Shown here one piece after another: positions 34,784-42,270 of a stretch of 46,879 bases of DNA. Positions within the stretch are counted from its first letter, which is position 1. Every line of letters begins with the position of its first letter. The translations under genes were made by a program, and so were the position numbers. The notes under the pieces were generated by a model. It saw only the letters and a list, made by a program, of their open reading frames with translations. It did no database searches and was not told the DNA's origin. The stretch comes from a virus: positions 1 through 46,879 of IMG/VR virus record IMGVR_UViG_3300031977_001000; one strand, 5' to 3'.

Positions 34784-35519
34784 TATTTTCCATCCCTAAA
34801 AACCAATCTGGAAAATCATATTTAAATATTTTTTCAATATCTGATAGGTTTGGTATAAGTCTATATTTTTGCTCAAGGTTGGTTAGCTTCTGGTCTTTAG
34901 AAAAAAAACAATCATGACTATCTTGCTGTAGTTCTATACTCATAAAGTCGCAGATTTGTTTTATTTTTTCAGGATTGTTATAAAGACTTTCGTAACTAAC
35001 TGTCATGCTTGGAGTTTTATTTTTTTTTATTGGCTCTAAAAAATTATCGAAATCTAAAAAGCATTTTTTGATAAAACTATTCGTGATCGGGGGTCTGTTT
35101 TCGTTAATAAAGTTTTCACTATATTGTGGGGAATATTTCCCCCACACGTCCAAGCCGTTTGTTTTTTTATATGAAGAAGAGAGCCACAAAGACGCAATTC
35201 TTTCTAGCTGATTTTTTCGATATAAGAAAATCGTCTTAGACGAACCTTCTAAGATTTTAGAATTTTGTTTAAATGTACAAACATCTGGTATGTGTTTTAT
35301 TAAATCCATATCTTTAGTCTTGTTAAATATATGGTTAAATTCATCGTCCCGCCATTTCCAAGCCTCTTTGTTAAATCCTTTTTTTATTTCTTCTGGATGC
35401 TGCTTCCATTCGTCTGGATTAAATGGCTCTCCTTCTGTTTTTTGTGTTTTAAAAGAAGGCGCTAGACACCTATACAGATTGGAAGACCCAGAGCGTGCTT
35501 GAGCGTAAATTGTTATCAT
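34776..35519 (-). CDS. sulfotransferase
   Basis: This 247-residue protein has the PAPS 5'-phosphosulfate loop near the N-terminus (YAQARSGSSNLYR, residues about 5-17) and a 3'-phosphate motif (FLYRKNQLERIASLWLSS) with the conserved Arg and Ser. It would transfer sulfate from PAPS to a hydroxyl, likely on the glycan built by the neighbours. Sulfation is uncommon in phage glycan cassettes. PAPS must come from the host. It overlaps the FkbM gene downstream by 8 bases and the glycosyltransferase upstream by 4. Confidence 0.8.
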   Translation of the reverse strand: MITIYAQARSGSSNLYRCLAPSFKTQKTEGEPFNPDEWKQHPEEIKKGFNKEAWKWRDDEFNHIFNKTKDMDLIKHIPDVCTFKQNSKILEGSSKTIFLYRKNQLERIASLWLSSSYKKTNGLDVWGKYSPQYSENFINENRPPITNSFIKKCFLDFDNFLEPIKKNKTPSMTVSYESLYNNPEKIKQICDFMSIELQQDSHDCFFSKDQKLTNLEQKYRLIPNLSDIEKIFKYDFPDWFLGMENND

Positions 35520-36484
35520 GCTGCATCCTGTATGACAGAAGATAGTTTAGTTATTAGAGTGTTTGCAAAATAAGTTCCGCTTATCCATCTCTTATCCATG
35601 TTTTTTAAATAAAGATGCGCCTCATATAGCTTATCTATATCATATAGAAGCGATGTGGCGTGGTCAAGATCATTAATATATAAAGGATAATCTTTTCCAA
35701 GATATTCTTCTACTGCTGGCAGCCTATTGACCAACAGGGGAGTGTTTCTTGCCACACACTCAATTACCGCATTGTTTGCCGAGCTGTCGTAAAGATTCAC
35801 CAGTACAACACACTTTGAAAGCAGGCGATCAAATTCTTCGTTAGATATATTTTTAACATCCACCCCAGACCAAGTGTACTTACGTTGTCTAGCATTTCTA
35901 GTTGTTTTTACAAAAAGGTCAAACATTTTAATGGAATAATCTACATTTCCGGGAAGCCATATCTTTTTATAAGTACTATCACACCTTAGATCATGTATTG
36001 ACTCAAGCTTTCTTAACCAATAACCAAGTTGCACAACATATTTATAGCGATCCTCCGTATAGTTTTTAATATTCCATTTTTGTCTTGGTACTTCTGTCGG
36101 ATGCATAACGGTAACAATCGGCACGTCTATCTTATCTCTAAGCCAACTAGATAGATATTCAGAAAGACATACAATAGCTTTGCATGTTTTTAGAGATTCC
36201 TGAAATACATCTCTCTGTAAAACTGCTTGAGGTGAATTAGCAATATCGAACCAGTCTGGTGAAATTGGAGGATTGTGCCATACGCCCACCCAGTTTTTTC
36301 TATATGGCAAAACACATGAGCCATTGTAGTAGTCTTCTATATTCCAGCTAAAGTCTTTTTCTATGAAATCATTAAAGAGAATACCATTCCTAGAATGAAA
36401 ATGACGCAGCTTGGACATGCAGTATTGCCACCCAGAGCGATGCGCCGTAAAGCTTGTTGTGTTAGATAGGTCTAATCTTATCAT
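35516..36484 (-). CDS. GT4-like glycosyltransferase
   Basis: This 322-residue protein has a GT-B-like pattern: AIVCLSEYLSSWL in the acceptor half and LVNLYDSSANNAVIECVARNT in the donor half, where the conserved ExxE-type pair is replaced by a single clear glutamate (VIECVA). VWHNPP near the N-terminus matches other phage-encoded members. Less canonical than the gene at 33058. It overlaps the sulfotransferase by four bases. The role is a glycan assembly step. Confidence 0.7.
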   Translation of the reverse strand: MIRLDLSNTTSFTAHRSGWQYCMSKLRHFHSRNGILFNDFIEKDFSWNIEDYYNGSCVLPYRKNWVGVWHNPPISPDWFDIANSPQAVLQRDVFQESLKTCKAIVCLSEYLSSWLRDKIDVPIVTVMHPTEVPRQKWNIKNYTEDRYKYVVQLGYWLRKLESIHDLRCDSTYKKIWLPGNVDYSIKMFDLFVKTTRNARQRKYTWSGVDVKNISNEEFDRLLSKCVVLVNLYDSSANNAVIECVARNTPLLVNRLPAVEEYLGKDYPLYINDLDHATSLLYDIDKLYEAHLYLKNMDKRWISGTYFANTLITKLSSVIQDAA

Positions 36485-37338
36485 ATTAGTTTTTTCCCAA
36501 GTATACCTTCAAAGTATCCAATTTGGTATTTACATCTCAACATAACCAAAAGCTCTAAGTATTCCGTTGTTTCTTCATCTCTTTCTTGGTCGAACAGCCA
36601 CCGTGGATTATTAGCGTCCACAACCTCTGGTGACTCTACGAACCTCCTCCAAAGCTCTTTCTTCTTGTCCGCGTGAGCTAGATCGGCATTTGAAAGACCG
36701 TCTCTGAAGCCAATATCATAATAATAATCAGATAATACATCAATGGTAAAATCTCTTTCTGATAAAGACTTCAGTCTAGAAAGATTACTGCAATAATAAA
36801 TCTTATAGTTTTTAGCCACGCTCTTAACAAACAGGGGATTATCTAAGATTGATGACCTTGGTGTTTGCAAAGAAGAAAATCCTATTCTGTTGTAGGCTGG
36901 GCCTGAAATAACAGCGCCACGCAGAGTGCCATAATTATGCTCTTCTGATGTTATGTCCGACACCTGAGTACCGCCACCAAAATCTAAACTGTAAGAATGA
37001 TATGAGTTCTTGATATGTCTTATGTATTTATTAGAAGATGTCTTGACCTCTACAGGCCCGAACATGATCCCCATATCTCTAAATAAGTTATTTATAGTGA
37101 TGGCATTAAATATGAAGTCGTCTTTAATTAAAAAAGAATTATCAATAAAAATAACAACTTTTGAATCTACTTCATTGGGAATGTTGTCTGTGTCGCAGTT
37201 AACAATATTAAATGAAACGCCCATACTGTTTAGTTGGACAGAAAGAGACTTGAGTGGCGCGTCATAGTCGCCGCTTTTTGCGTATACAGTCTCACCGACT
37301 AGCGCATCTTTCAGCGCTATCAAAGTTACGTCCTTCAT
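36481..37338 (-). CDS. putative glycosyltransferase-fold protein of glycan cassette
   Basis: This 285-residue protein is uncertain. VVIFIDNSFLIKDDFIFNAI looks like a GT-A strand with a DxS in place of DxD, followed by GPAYNRIGFSS and NPLFVKSVAKN. It could be a degenerate GT2-type enzyme. It is the first gene of the glycan cassette with AAGGAAA upstream. Function not established. Confidence 0.5.
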   Translation of the reverse strand: MKDVTLIALKDALVGETVYAKSGDYDAPLKSLSVQLNSMGVSFNIVNCDTDNIPNEVDSKVVIFIDNSFLIKDDFIFNAITINNLFRDMGIMFGPVEVKTSSNKYIRHIKNSYHSYSLDFGGGTQVSDITSEEHNYGTLRGAVISGPAYNRIGFSSLQTPRSSILDNPLFVKSVAKNYKIYYCSNLSRLKSLSERDFTIDVLSDYYYDIGFRDGLSNADLAHADKKKELWRRFVESPEVVDANNPRWLFDQERDEETTEYLELLVMLRCKYQIGYFEGILGKKLI

Positions 37339-37346
37339 GTTTTTCC

Positions 37347-37643
37347 TTAGAACAAATTTAATTCGTTAACAAAATACCCAAGCATCAAACAAAGAAAACA
37401 TATTACAACAACCACAACATTTGGTATGCAAGAACTATACTCTGTCGTATATCTAGGAACAATTTTGTTGTGTAGCTTTCTTCTTATAATAGATTTCTGT
37501 AGGTCAAGATCGGTGAATAAAAGCTCTTGCAATTCACCATCCCTATCCTCTACCACCAGCATATTATAGTGTCTGATGGCAGAGTTTTCAACATCTTCTC
37601 TCTTGATCCTGTAAAATTTGGAGGTTTTTATGTTCTTCAACAT
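37347..37643 (-). CDS. small C-terminally membrane-anchored protein
   Basis: This protein of about 98 residues has a cytoplasmic domain followed by a hydrophobic C-terminal segment (NVVVVVICFLCLMLGYFV), a tail-anchor-like arrangement. I chose ATG 37643, just after the TAG of the upstream gene; an in-frame upstream extension would overlap that gene extensively. Function unknown. Confidence 0.6.
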   Translation of the reverse strand: MLKNIKTSKFYRIKREDVENSAIRHYNMLVVEDRDGELQELLFTDLDLQKSIIRRKLHNKIVPRYTTEYSSCIPNVVVVVICFLCLMLGYFVNELNLF

Positions 37644-37647
37644 AATA

Positions 37648-38727
37648 CTACCACTTTTTACAAGACCAATATCTCGCTTTCCATTTCGGGCCGGGCGCAG
37701 TGTCGCACTTATGGCGCGCCCTAAAACTCTTTCTTCGTGCTGGATCGTCTTTCTTGATTTCCATGTTTGGATCACCAAACCTAACGATCACAACATTACC
37801 ACTACCATTTTTTGTATAGACGGCAAACTTCTTTGGCCCATCTGGAGTTCTGAAAGGTTTGTTAAGAGTGACCTTTCGCCCCTGATATTCTGCTGCTTTA
37901 GATTTTTTAGGATGTCCTTTCGGTAGTAAATCATTGTCTTGAGTATATGCAGAGTTAGAAGGCTTGCCAGTTCTCAGCAGGGTCAAGAAAGCATTTACTC
38001 TAGCGATTGCCCATCCATGACGACTCATCTTCGGTGCATGACTTGTCGAGAAAGCACCAGCACCCCTGCGATAAACAGCCTTTAACATTCCGATGGTCGC
38101 TTTAGAGCCTTTACCTTTAGCGTTATGCTCTGAAACTTTTTTGGAAAGTTGGGCAATCACTTCTTTGCTAAAAGTAATCTTGCCACTGGGATTTTTTGCG
38201 CTGTCTGGCTTGTTTTTGTCAGAGCCTTTCTTCTGATCTTTCTTTGGCGCTGGAGTTCTTCGTGGGTCATCTTTACCCGGCTTATCTGCCTCTGCGTGAT
38301 CTGCATATGCTTCATGCTCAGACTGCGCTCGCTTTAGCTGCTCTTGGGTTGGTCTACCCTCTTTAACGGTTTTAGCTGGCTTATAATTCTTACCTTCGCG
38401 CTCTTTCTTTCTGCGAATGTTCTCCCACAATCCTGGTCGTTCAGCAGCGACATCCCACTCTACTGTTTCTTCTTCAAAGTCTTCGTAATCTTCTTCATTT
38501 GGCACAAAGAAATTATCTTCATTGAGTTCTTCAGTATATCCAAAAGTTTCAAAGCTGTAAGCGAAGTCAGCGGCGGCCATTTCGCCCATGTCTTCGCAGG
38601 CTTTAGTCAAACAAACAGCAACACGCTGACCGTTCTTTGGATATTCCTCTTTCATTTTTGGATCAGACATACAGCGAGAAACAAATTGTTGTCTATCTTC
38701 TCCGTCTTTTTTGCTTGGTAGGGGCAT
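37648..38727 (-). CDS. multi-domain virion-type protein (DUF5824-like)
   Basis: This 359-residue protein joins three segments seen in phage genomes: an N-terminal SRCMSDPKMKEEYP motif (often at the front of phage head-region proteins), a long acidic/basic linker, a RGAGAFSTSHAPKMSR segment with a HGWAIARVNAFL helix that I associate with DUF5824, and a C-terminal RFGDPNMEIKKDDPARRK motif followed by RARHKCD and YWSCKKW. These elements occur in head-maturation or portal-adjacent proteins, but the precise role is unknown. GAAAGGAG is before the ATG. Confidence 0.6.
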   Translation of the reverse strand: MPLPSKKDGEDRQQFVSRCMSDPKMKEEYPKNGQRVAVCLTKACEDMGEMAAADFAYSFETFGYTEELNEDNFFVPNEEDYEDFEEETVEWDVAAERPGLWENIRRKKEREGKNYKPAKTVKEGRPTQEQLKRAQSEHEAYADHAEADKPGKDDPRRTPAPKKDQKKGSDKNKPDSAKNPSGKITFSKEVIAQLSKKVSEHNAKGKGSKATIGMLKAVYRRGAGAFSTSHAPKMSRHGWAIARVNAFLTLLRTGKPSNSAYTQDNDLLPKGHPKKSKAAEYQGRKVTLNKPFRTPDGPKKFAVYTKNGSGNVVIVRFGDPNMEIKKDDPARRKSFRARHKCDTAPGPKWKARYWSCKKW

Positions 38728-38756
38728 GATTTTCTCCTTTCAAGATGTATTGTTTA

Positions 38757-39128
38757 CTATTTATACACAGACGAAATAACATCAGAGATAATATCTTCAG
38801 CATTTTCGTAATCTTTTTCATTACATGCCTTAGAAATAATTCTTCTAGCCTCAGACTTTTTGTAACCAATCCCAACAAGACCAGCCACGGCATCTAAATA
38901 CATTTCATCATTTTGTTCTGGCTCCTGTCTGCGTCCGACCTGCGCGACTTGAGGCTCTACATATACCGGTTCTTGTTCGACACAAACGTTTTTAGCAGCT
39001 TCTATTAATAGATACGCCTCTAATATTTTAAGAAAAACCCCTGCCGCAAAAAACAATACTACAGGAGAAAAGAAAACAAACAAAAAGAATAGCGCAAAGT
39101 CTGAGTTCCAAGTGCCTGTATTAGTCAC
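38757..39128 (-). CDS. membrane protein with RuvA-C/UBA-like tail
   Basis: This protein of about 123 residues has a hydrophobic segment (FFLFVFFSPVVLFFAAGVF) near the start and a C-terminal three-helix UBA-like region (DAVAGLVGIGYKKSEARRII) like the RuvA C-terminal domain, where a G-Y/F-x-E-A pattern packs the helices. I chose GTG 39128, which has AGAGG upstream and overlaps the stop of the upstream gene; a TTG at 39173 is possible. A UBA-like domain suggests protein-protein binding at the membrane. Confidence 0.6.
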   Translation of the reverse strand: MTNTGTWNSDFALFFLFVFFSPVVLFFAAGVFLKILEAYLLIEAAKNVCVEQEPVYVEPQVAQVGRRQEPEQNDEMYLDAVAGLVGIGYKKSEARRIISKACNEKDYENAEDIISDVISSVYK

Positions 39129-39315
39129 GGATTTTACCTCTGATGGTTGTGCCTTGAAATGAAATCTTCTCAATATCGCGCTTCATCTTGTCAGTTTCTT
39201 TCTGGGCTTTCGCGTCGGCTCTGAGTTTTTCTCTGATTTTTAAAACTTTAGCTCTGTTCTTTTGCTCGCGAGCCTTATGCTTTTTAGCGCGTCTTTGGTT
39301 TTTACTATTCGCCAT
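39121..39315 (-). CDS. small highly basic protein
   Basis: This 64-residue protein is extremely rich in Lys and Arg (NQRRAKKHKAREQKNRAK), probably nucleic-acid or RNA-binding. ATG 39315 has AAGAAGG upstream and is better than an in-frame codon at 39342. Its end overlaps the start of the membrane protein. No family recognised. Confidence 0.6.
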   Translation of the reverse strand: MANSKNQRRAKKHKAREQKNRAKVLKIREKLRADAKAQKETDKMKRDIEKISFQGTTIRGKIRD

Positions 39316-39484
39316 TATAAACCTTCTTCTTGAGTTTTTCAATATCTTTCTTGAGCTTTTTCTTCTTTTTGTTCAGCTCCTTGTATTCAGATGTAGTGAT
39401 CGTTGGGTTATACATCTTTTCTGAAACAAAGCTAAGTTGGCTTTGCATGTGATCTAGTCTAAGTAGAATTCTTTCTTTTTGCAT
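39305..39484 (-). CDS. short coiled-coil protein just after ssb terminator
   Basis: I translated this 59-residue frame by hand: ATG at 39484 to TAG at 39305-39307. It starts MQKERILLRLDHMQSQL and continues into a Lys-rich coiled-coil (YKELNKKKKKLKKDIEKLKK). There is no good ribosome binding site: the bases upstream are the terminator hairpin of ssb, and only GGGG could serve. It overlaps the basic gene by 11 bases. A real gene is likely from the coding pattern, but the start and expression are uncertain. Confidence 0.5.
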   Translation of the reverse strand: MQKERILLRLDHMQSQLSFVSEKMYNPTITTSEYKELNKKKKKLKKDIEKLKKKVYNGE

Positions 39485-39490
39485 AAGAAA

Positions 39491-39509
39491 ACCCCGCCCG
39501 AAGGCGGGG
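39491..39509 (-). terminator. strong rho-independent terminator with UUCG loop
   Basis: On the minus strand the sequence CCCCGCC TTCG GGCGGGG forms a perfect 7-bp GC stem with a stable UUCG tetraloop, followed by TTTTCTT. It lies 17 bases beyond the ssb stop and should end its transcript. Confidence 0.93.
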
Positions 39510-39526
39510 CGTACTCCATTTCAAAG

Positions 39527-39865
39527 TTAAGCAGTGACAGTTGGCTTCACGACTTTAGAAAAAGTGTTTGGCACAACCGAGAAGCTGGTTCGAGCAGAAC
39601 CATTCTTGTCTGTCCATTCGCGCTGACGGATACGCCCATCAATGATTACGCGATCACCTTTAGATAGAAGAACGCTTTGCGCATACTTGCAATGACTGTT
39701 CCAGCCATCGACATCAAAGTAAACGGTTTCTTCTCTGCCACCAATGTTCTCATTGACGGCGACCCTGAAGGCTACAAGCTCGCTATCTCCGTTGTCGTTT
39801 GAGATGGTCTTGTATTCTGGATCTCTAGTTAGGTTTCCCTTCAGGAAAATACGATTGTTCAACAT
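39527..39865 (-). CDS. ssb: single-stranded DNA-binding protein
   Basis: This 112-residue SSB of the bacterial OB-fold type opens with NNRIFLKGNLTRDPEY, has AFRVAVNE and YFDVDGWNSHCKYAQ, then LSKGDRVIIDGRIRQREW, all standard SSB strands. It lacks the acidic DxxPF tail, ending KPTVTA. It has a dedicated promoter upstream and terminator downstream, so it is transcribed alone, as befits an early abundant protein. GAGGAG precedes the ATG. A second, more diverged SSB-like gene is at 1490-1816. Confidence 0.92.
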   Translation of the reverse strand: MLNNRIFLKGNLTRDPEYKTISNDNGDSELVAFRVAVNENIGGREETVYFDVDGWNSHCKYAQSVLLSKGDRVIIDGRIRQREWTDKNGSARTSFSVVPNTFSKVVKPTVTA

Positions 39866-39913
39866 TGAACTCTCCTCAAAAATTAAAAAACACGAAACTT
39901 AAATACTCACTCA

Positions 39914-39942
39914 ATATTAGCATGAGTTCGTTTAAACGTCAA
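39914..39942 (-). promoter_or_regulatory. sigma-70-type promoter for ssb
   Basis: On the minus strand TTGACG (39937-39942) and TAATAT (39914-39919) are separated by exactly 17 bases. The match to the housekeeping promoter is close (5/6 for each box), and it lies 49 bases upstream of the ssb start, in the largest intergenic gap of the window. It would let host RNA polymerase transcribe ssb early. Confidence 0.85.
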
Positions 39943-39963
39943 CACAAAACTCTAATTTTGATA

Positions 39964-40635
39964 TTAAATTTTATATGGCTTCAATTCTGGAAACATTTTA
40001 TATCTAATATCTTGCCAGATAGCGCCAGTGATTACCATTGACGCTTCGTTATCTGACGGATAGTGAACGCCCTGTAGGCAGCGAGCATAACCAGCATCGC
40101 CAACCTTGGAGAAAAACTCTCCAGAGTGTTCTGGGTACATGTCTGATAAAAGATATGCGCCCATCGCAGTATAAGCCGTATGACCAGACGGATAAGCTGG
40201 AGTTTGATGCGTCTTGGTTTCTAAGACTGCAATCTGCAACCCATAATACTTAGCCAGTTGTTCTGGTCTTGGCCTATTAAACTTATGTTTGAGATTCATT
40301 ATAATTGGATATGATAACTTCCACACCCTTTTAAATTCCTCTCTCGGCATCTTTAAGTTGTGCCGCCTGAGTATATCATTATATAGGTCAAGCGGCTCAT
40401 TGTCAACAAGATAAACCAAATTTTTCTGGCTTACAGATAGATTTTCGGTAAGATCGGCCAGATACTTTAGTTCTTTCTTTGTTTCTTCAGAACTATTTTT
40501 GGGAGGCTCTGGTAAGATACTCGCCCAGTCAATAGTTATTTGCTTAGAAACATTCCAAGATTTAGTATCGTCAGTATAAGTTACCGAGTCTATTCTTTCT
40601 GCCAGTGATTTGTTTATCTTTGATATAAAACTCAT
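39964..40635 (-). CDS. PAP2-superfamily phosphatase-like protein
   Basis: This 223-residue protein retains all three PAP2/vanadium-haloperoxidase motifs: KX6RP at K116-P124 (KHKFNRPRP), PSGH at 149-152, and RX5HX3D with R185, H191 and D195 (RCLQGVHYPSD). It is probably a soluble acid-phosphatase-like enzyme; there is no membrane segment or clear signal peptide. It follows the secreted His-rich protein and two DUF1501 genes, and could act on a phosphomonoester such as a lipid, nucleotide or sugar phosphate, or protect against host response. The substrate is unknown. Confidence 0.85.
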   Translation of the reverse strand: MSFISKINKSLAERIDSVTYTDDTKSWNVSKQITIDWASILPEPPKNSSEETKKELKYLADLTENLSVSQKNLVYLVDNEPLDLYNDILRRHNLKMPREEFKRVWKLSYPIIMNLKHKFNRPRPEQLAKYYGLQIAVLETKTHQTPAYPSGHTAYTAMGAYLLSDMYPEHSGEFFSKVGDAGYARCLQGVHYPSDNEASMVITGAIWQDIRYKMFPELKPYKI

Positions 40636-41027
40636 CTATGTCTACCATAATAATTAAATGTGTGAACTCTTGGCGCACCATAAAATCCAGCACTAATGCC
40701 AAATCTTACATGGCGACGATCCGGCCCTACGGAAATCGGCCCGACACCAAGATGGAAACCTTGCGGAAACCAACCTATAGTTGGCCTAAATCCTACCGGC
40801 GGACGATGATGACCATGATGACCATGCTGCCAGTGAGGTTGTGAACCACGATGGGGCGAATTGTATCGCTGTGGTCCATGATCTCTTTCTTTATGCTCTA
40901 CCTGCGGTCTACCACGATGTTCGCGTTCTTTGTGCTGAATCTCAGGTTTTCCGCGACCTCTTGCTTCGTCAGCAAAACAAGCAGTAGAAGAAAACAACAA
41001 AGCAAATGCGAGAACTAAATTTTTCAT
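40632..41027 (-). CDS. secreted histidine-rich protein
   Basis: This 131-residue protein has a Sec signal peptide (MKNLVLAFALLFSSTACFADE, cleaved after ACFA or TAC). The mature protein is very rich in His, Arg and Gly (QHGHHGHHRPP) with a C-terminal beta segment (FGISAGFYGAPRVHTF). It would bind divalent metals in the periplasm or outside the cell. AAGGAGAT is before the ATG. The cysteine at 17 might also make it a lipoprotein. A metal-chelating role in support of the neighbouring phosphatase-superfamily enzymes is inference. Confidence 0.75.
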   Translation of the reverse strand: MKNLVLAFALLFSSTACFADEARGRGKPEIQHKEREHRGRPQVEHKERDHGPQRYNSPHRGSQPHWQHGHHGHHRPPVGFRPTIGWFPQGFHLGVGPISVGPDRRHVRFGISAGFYGAPRVHTFNYYGRHR

Positions 41028-41037
41028 AACAATCTCC

Positions 41038-42270
41038 TTAAATTAAATCTGTGATAATCTTGCCACCATTAGCAATTTTCATGGGACGACCATTCTTTGC
41101 AGTATAACTCTTGTTTATATCTATGTCAAGAGCATGACAAATAGTGGTCATCAAATCTTCTGATGAATAGATTAACCCGTCCTTCACTTCTGTTCCGTCT
41201 GAATTTGTAGAGCCAATGGCGCGTCCACCCTGAATCAAGCCACCAGAGACAAACGCAGACCAGACTTTCGCCCAATGGTCGCGTCCAGCATTTTGGTTGA
41301 TTCTTGGAGTCCTACCAAATTCTCCCATCATTACTATAGCAACATTATCCCACATGTCAAGACGTTTTAAATCTAACATCAATGTAGATATAACACTGTC
41401 TAGTTCTGGAAGTTTCGTAGATAATGTCTCATGTGTATTTTGATGTAAGTCCCAGCCACCAAAACCAATCTCAACAAATGGAACACCGGTCTGGACGAGC
41501 CGCCTCGCCATCAAAGCACTTCGCCCCAGTCCAGTATCGCCATAAGCATCAATAACCTCTTGCGGCTCATCTGTGGGCTTTAGAGCTTTCATTTGTGGGC
41601 TTGTATTGAGCTTAAATGTTTGCTGTAACATTTCCATGTGGCTCTTAGCCATGTCGCTATTTGTGGATTTAACAAAACCACTTTCAATAGCAGCAAGAGC
41701 CTGCATCCTCTCAAGGTCTACATTGTCGCCAAGGTTTCTGACCTGACCGTTAGAACTAACAATAAAAGGATTCCAAGCAGACCCCAAGAATCCGCCCCCA
41801 ACACTTCCTGTGCTAATAGCAAAGAATGGAGGAATTTCTAAATAATCTCTGTCTTGTGATAATTCATAGGAAATAACAGACCCCATTGATGGATGTGCCA
41901 TATTGGGATTTGGTTTAAATCCTGTGTGCATATAATATGTGCCGCGCATGTGGTCTGCCTCTCTTGTCGCCATAGTTCTGACAATAGAGAAGTCGTTGCC
42001 CTGCTTGGCGAGTTCTGGCATTAGTTCGTTGATTTGGAAATCGCCAGCGGTAGATAAAGCCCTTGAAGGACCGCCAGTGGCAGAACCCTGCTTTATGTCC
42101 CACATATCAATAGTTGGTGGTCCGCCACCAAGCCACACAAGTATTGCGGCTTTTTCATTCTTACGCAACTCCGAAGAATTGTTAATAATGTTTTGACCAA
42201 ATGATAAAGAGGTTGCTGACAGTGATGCCAGACCGCCAACATGTTCTAAGAAATGCCTTCTGTTAATCAT
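41038..42270 (-). CDS. DUF1501 protein with Tat signal
   Basis: This 410-residue alkaline-phosphatase-superfamily protein of the DUF1501 family has an N-terminal twin-arginine signal (NRRHFLEHVGGLASLSA), then LVWLGGGPPTIDMWD, the family's opening motif, GGWDLHQNT, MMGEFGRTPRINQNAGRDHW, all expected metal/phosphate-site motifs. It is exported folded by the host Tat system. DUF1501 proteins are sulfatase- or phosphatase-like and abundant in Planctomycetes. Two copies in tandem in a phage is unusual. Its actual substrate is unknown. Confidence 0.9.
   Translation of the reverse strand: MINRRHFLEHVGGLASLSATSLSFGQNIINNSSELRKNEKAAILVWLGGGPPTIDMWDIKQGSATGGPSRALSTAGDFQINELMPELAKQGNDFSIVRTMATREADHMRGTYYMHTGFKPNPNMAHPSMGSVISYELSQDRDYLEIPPFFAISTGSVGGGFLGSAWNPFIVSSNGQVRNLGDNVDLERMQALAAIESGFVKSTNSDMAKSHMEMLQQTFKLNTSPQMKALKPTDEPQEVIDAYGDTGLGRSALMARRLVQTGVPFVEIGFGGWDLHQNTHETLSTKLPELDSVISTLMLDLKRLDMWDNVAIVMMGEFGRTPRINQNAGRDHWAKVWSAFVSGGLIQGGRAIGSTNSDGTEVKDGLIYSSEDLMTTICHALDIDINKSYTAKNGRPMKIANGGKIITDLI

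Noticed and set aside
38758-38765. T4-type late promoter (TATAAATA on minus strand) before the virion-type gene
   Set aside because: The match includes the stop codon of the preceding gene. The same 8-mer occurs inside coding sequence near 32987 and 37089, and it is not seen before other virion genes.
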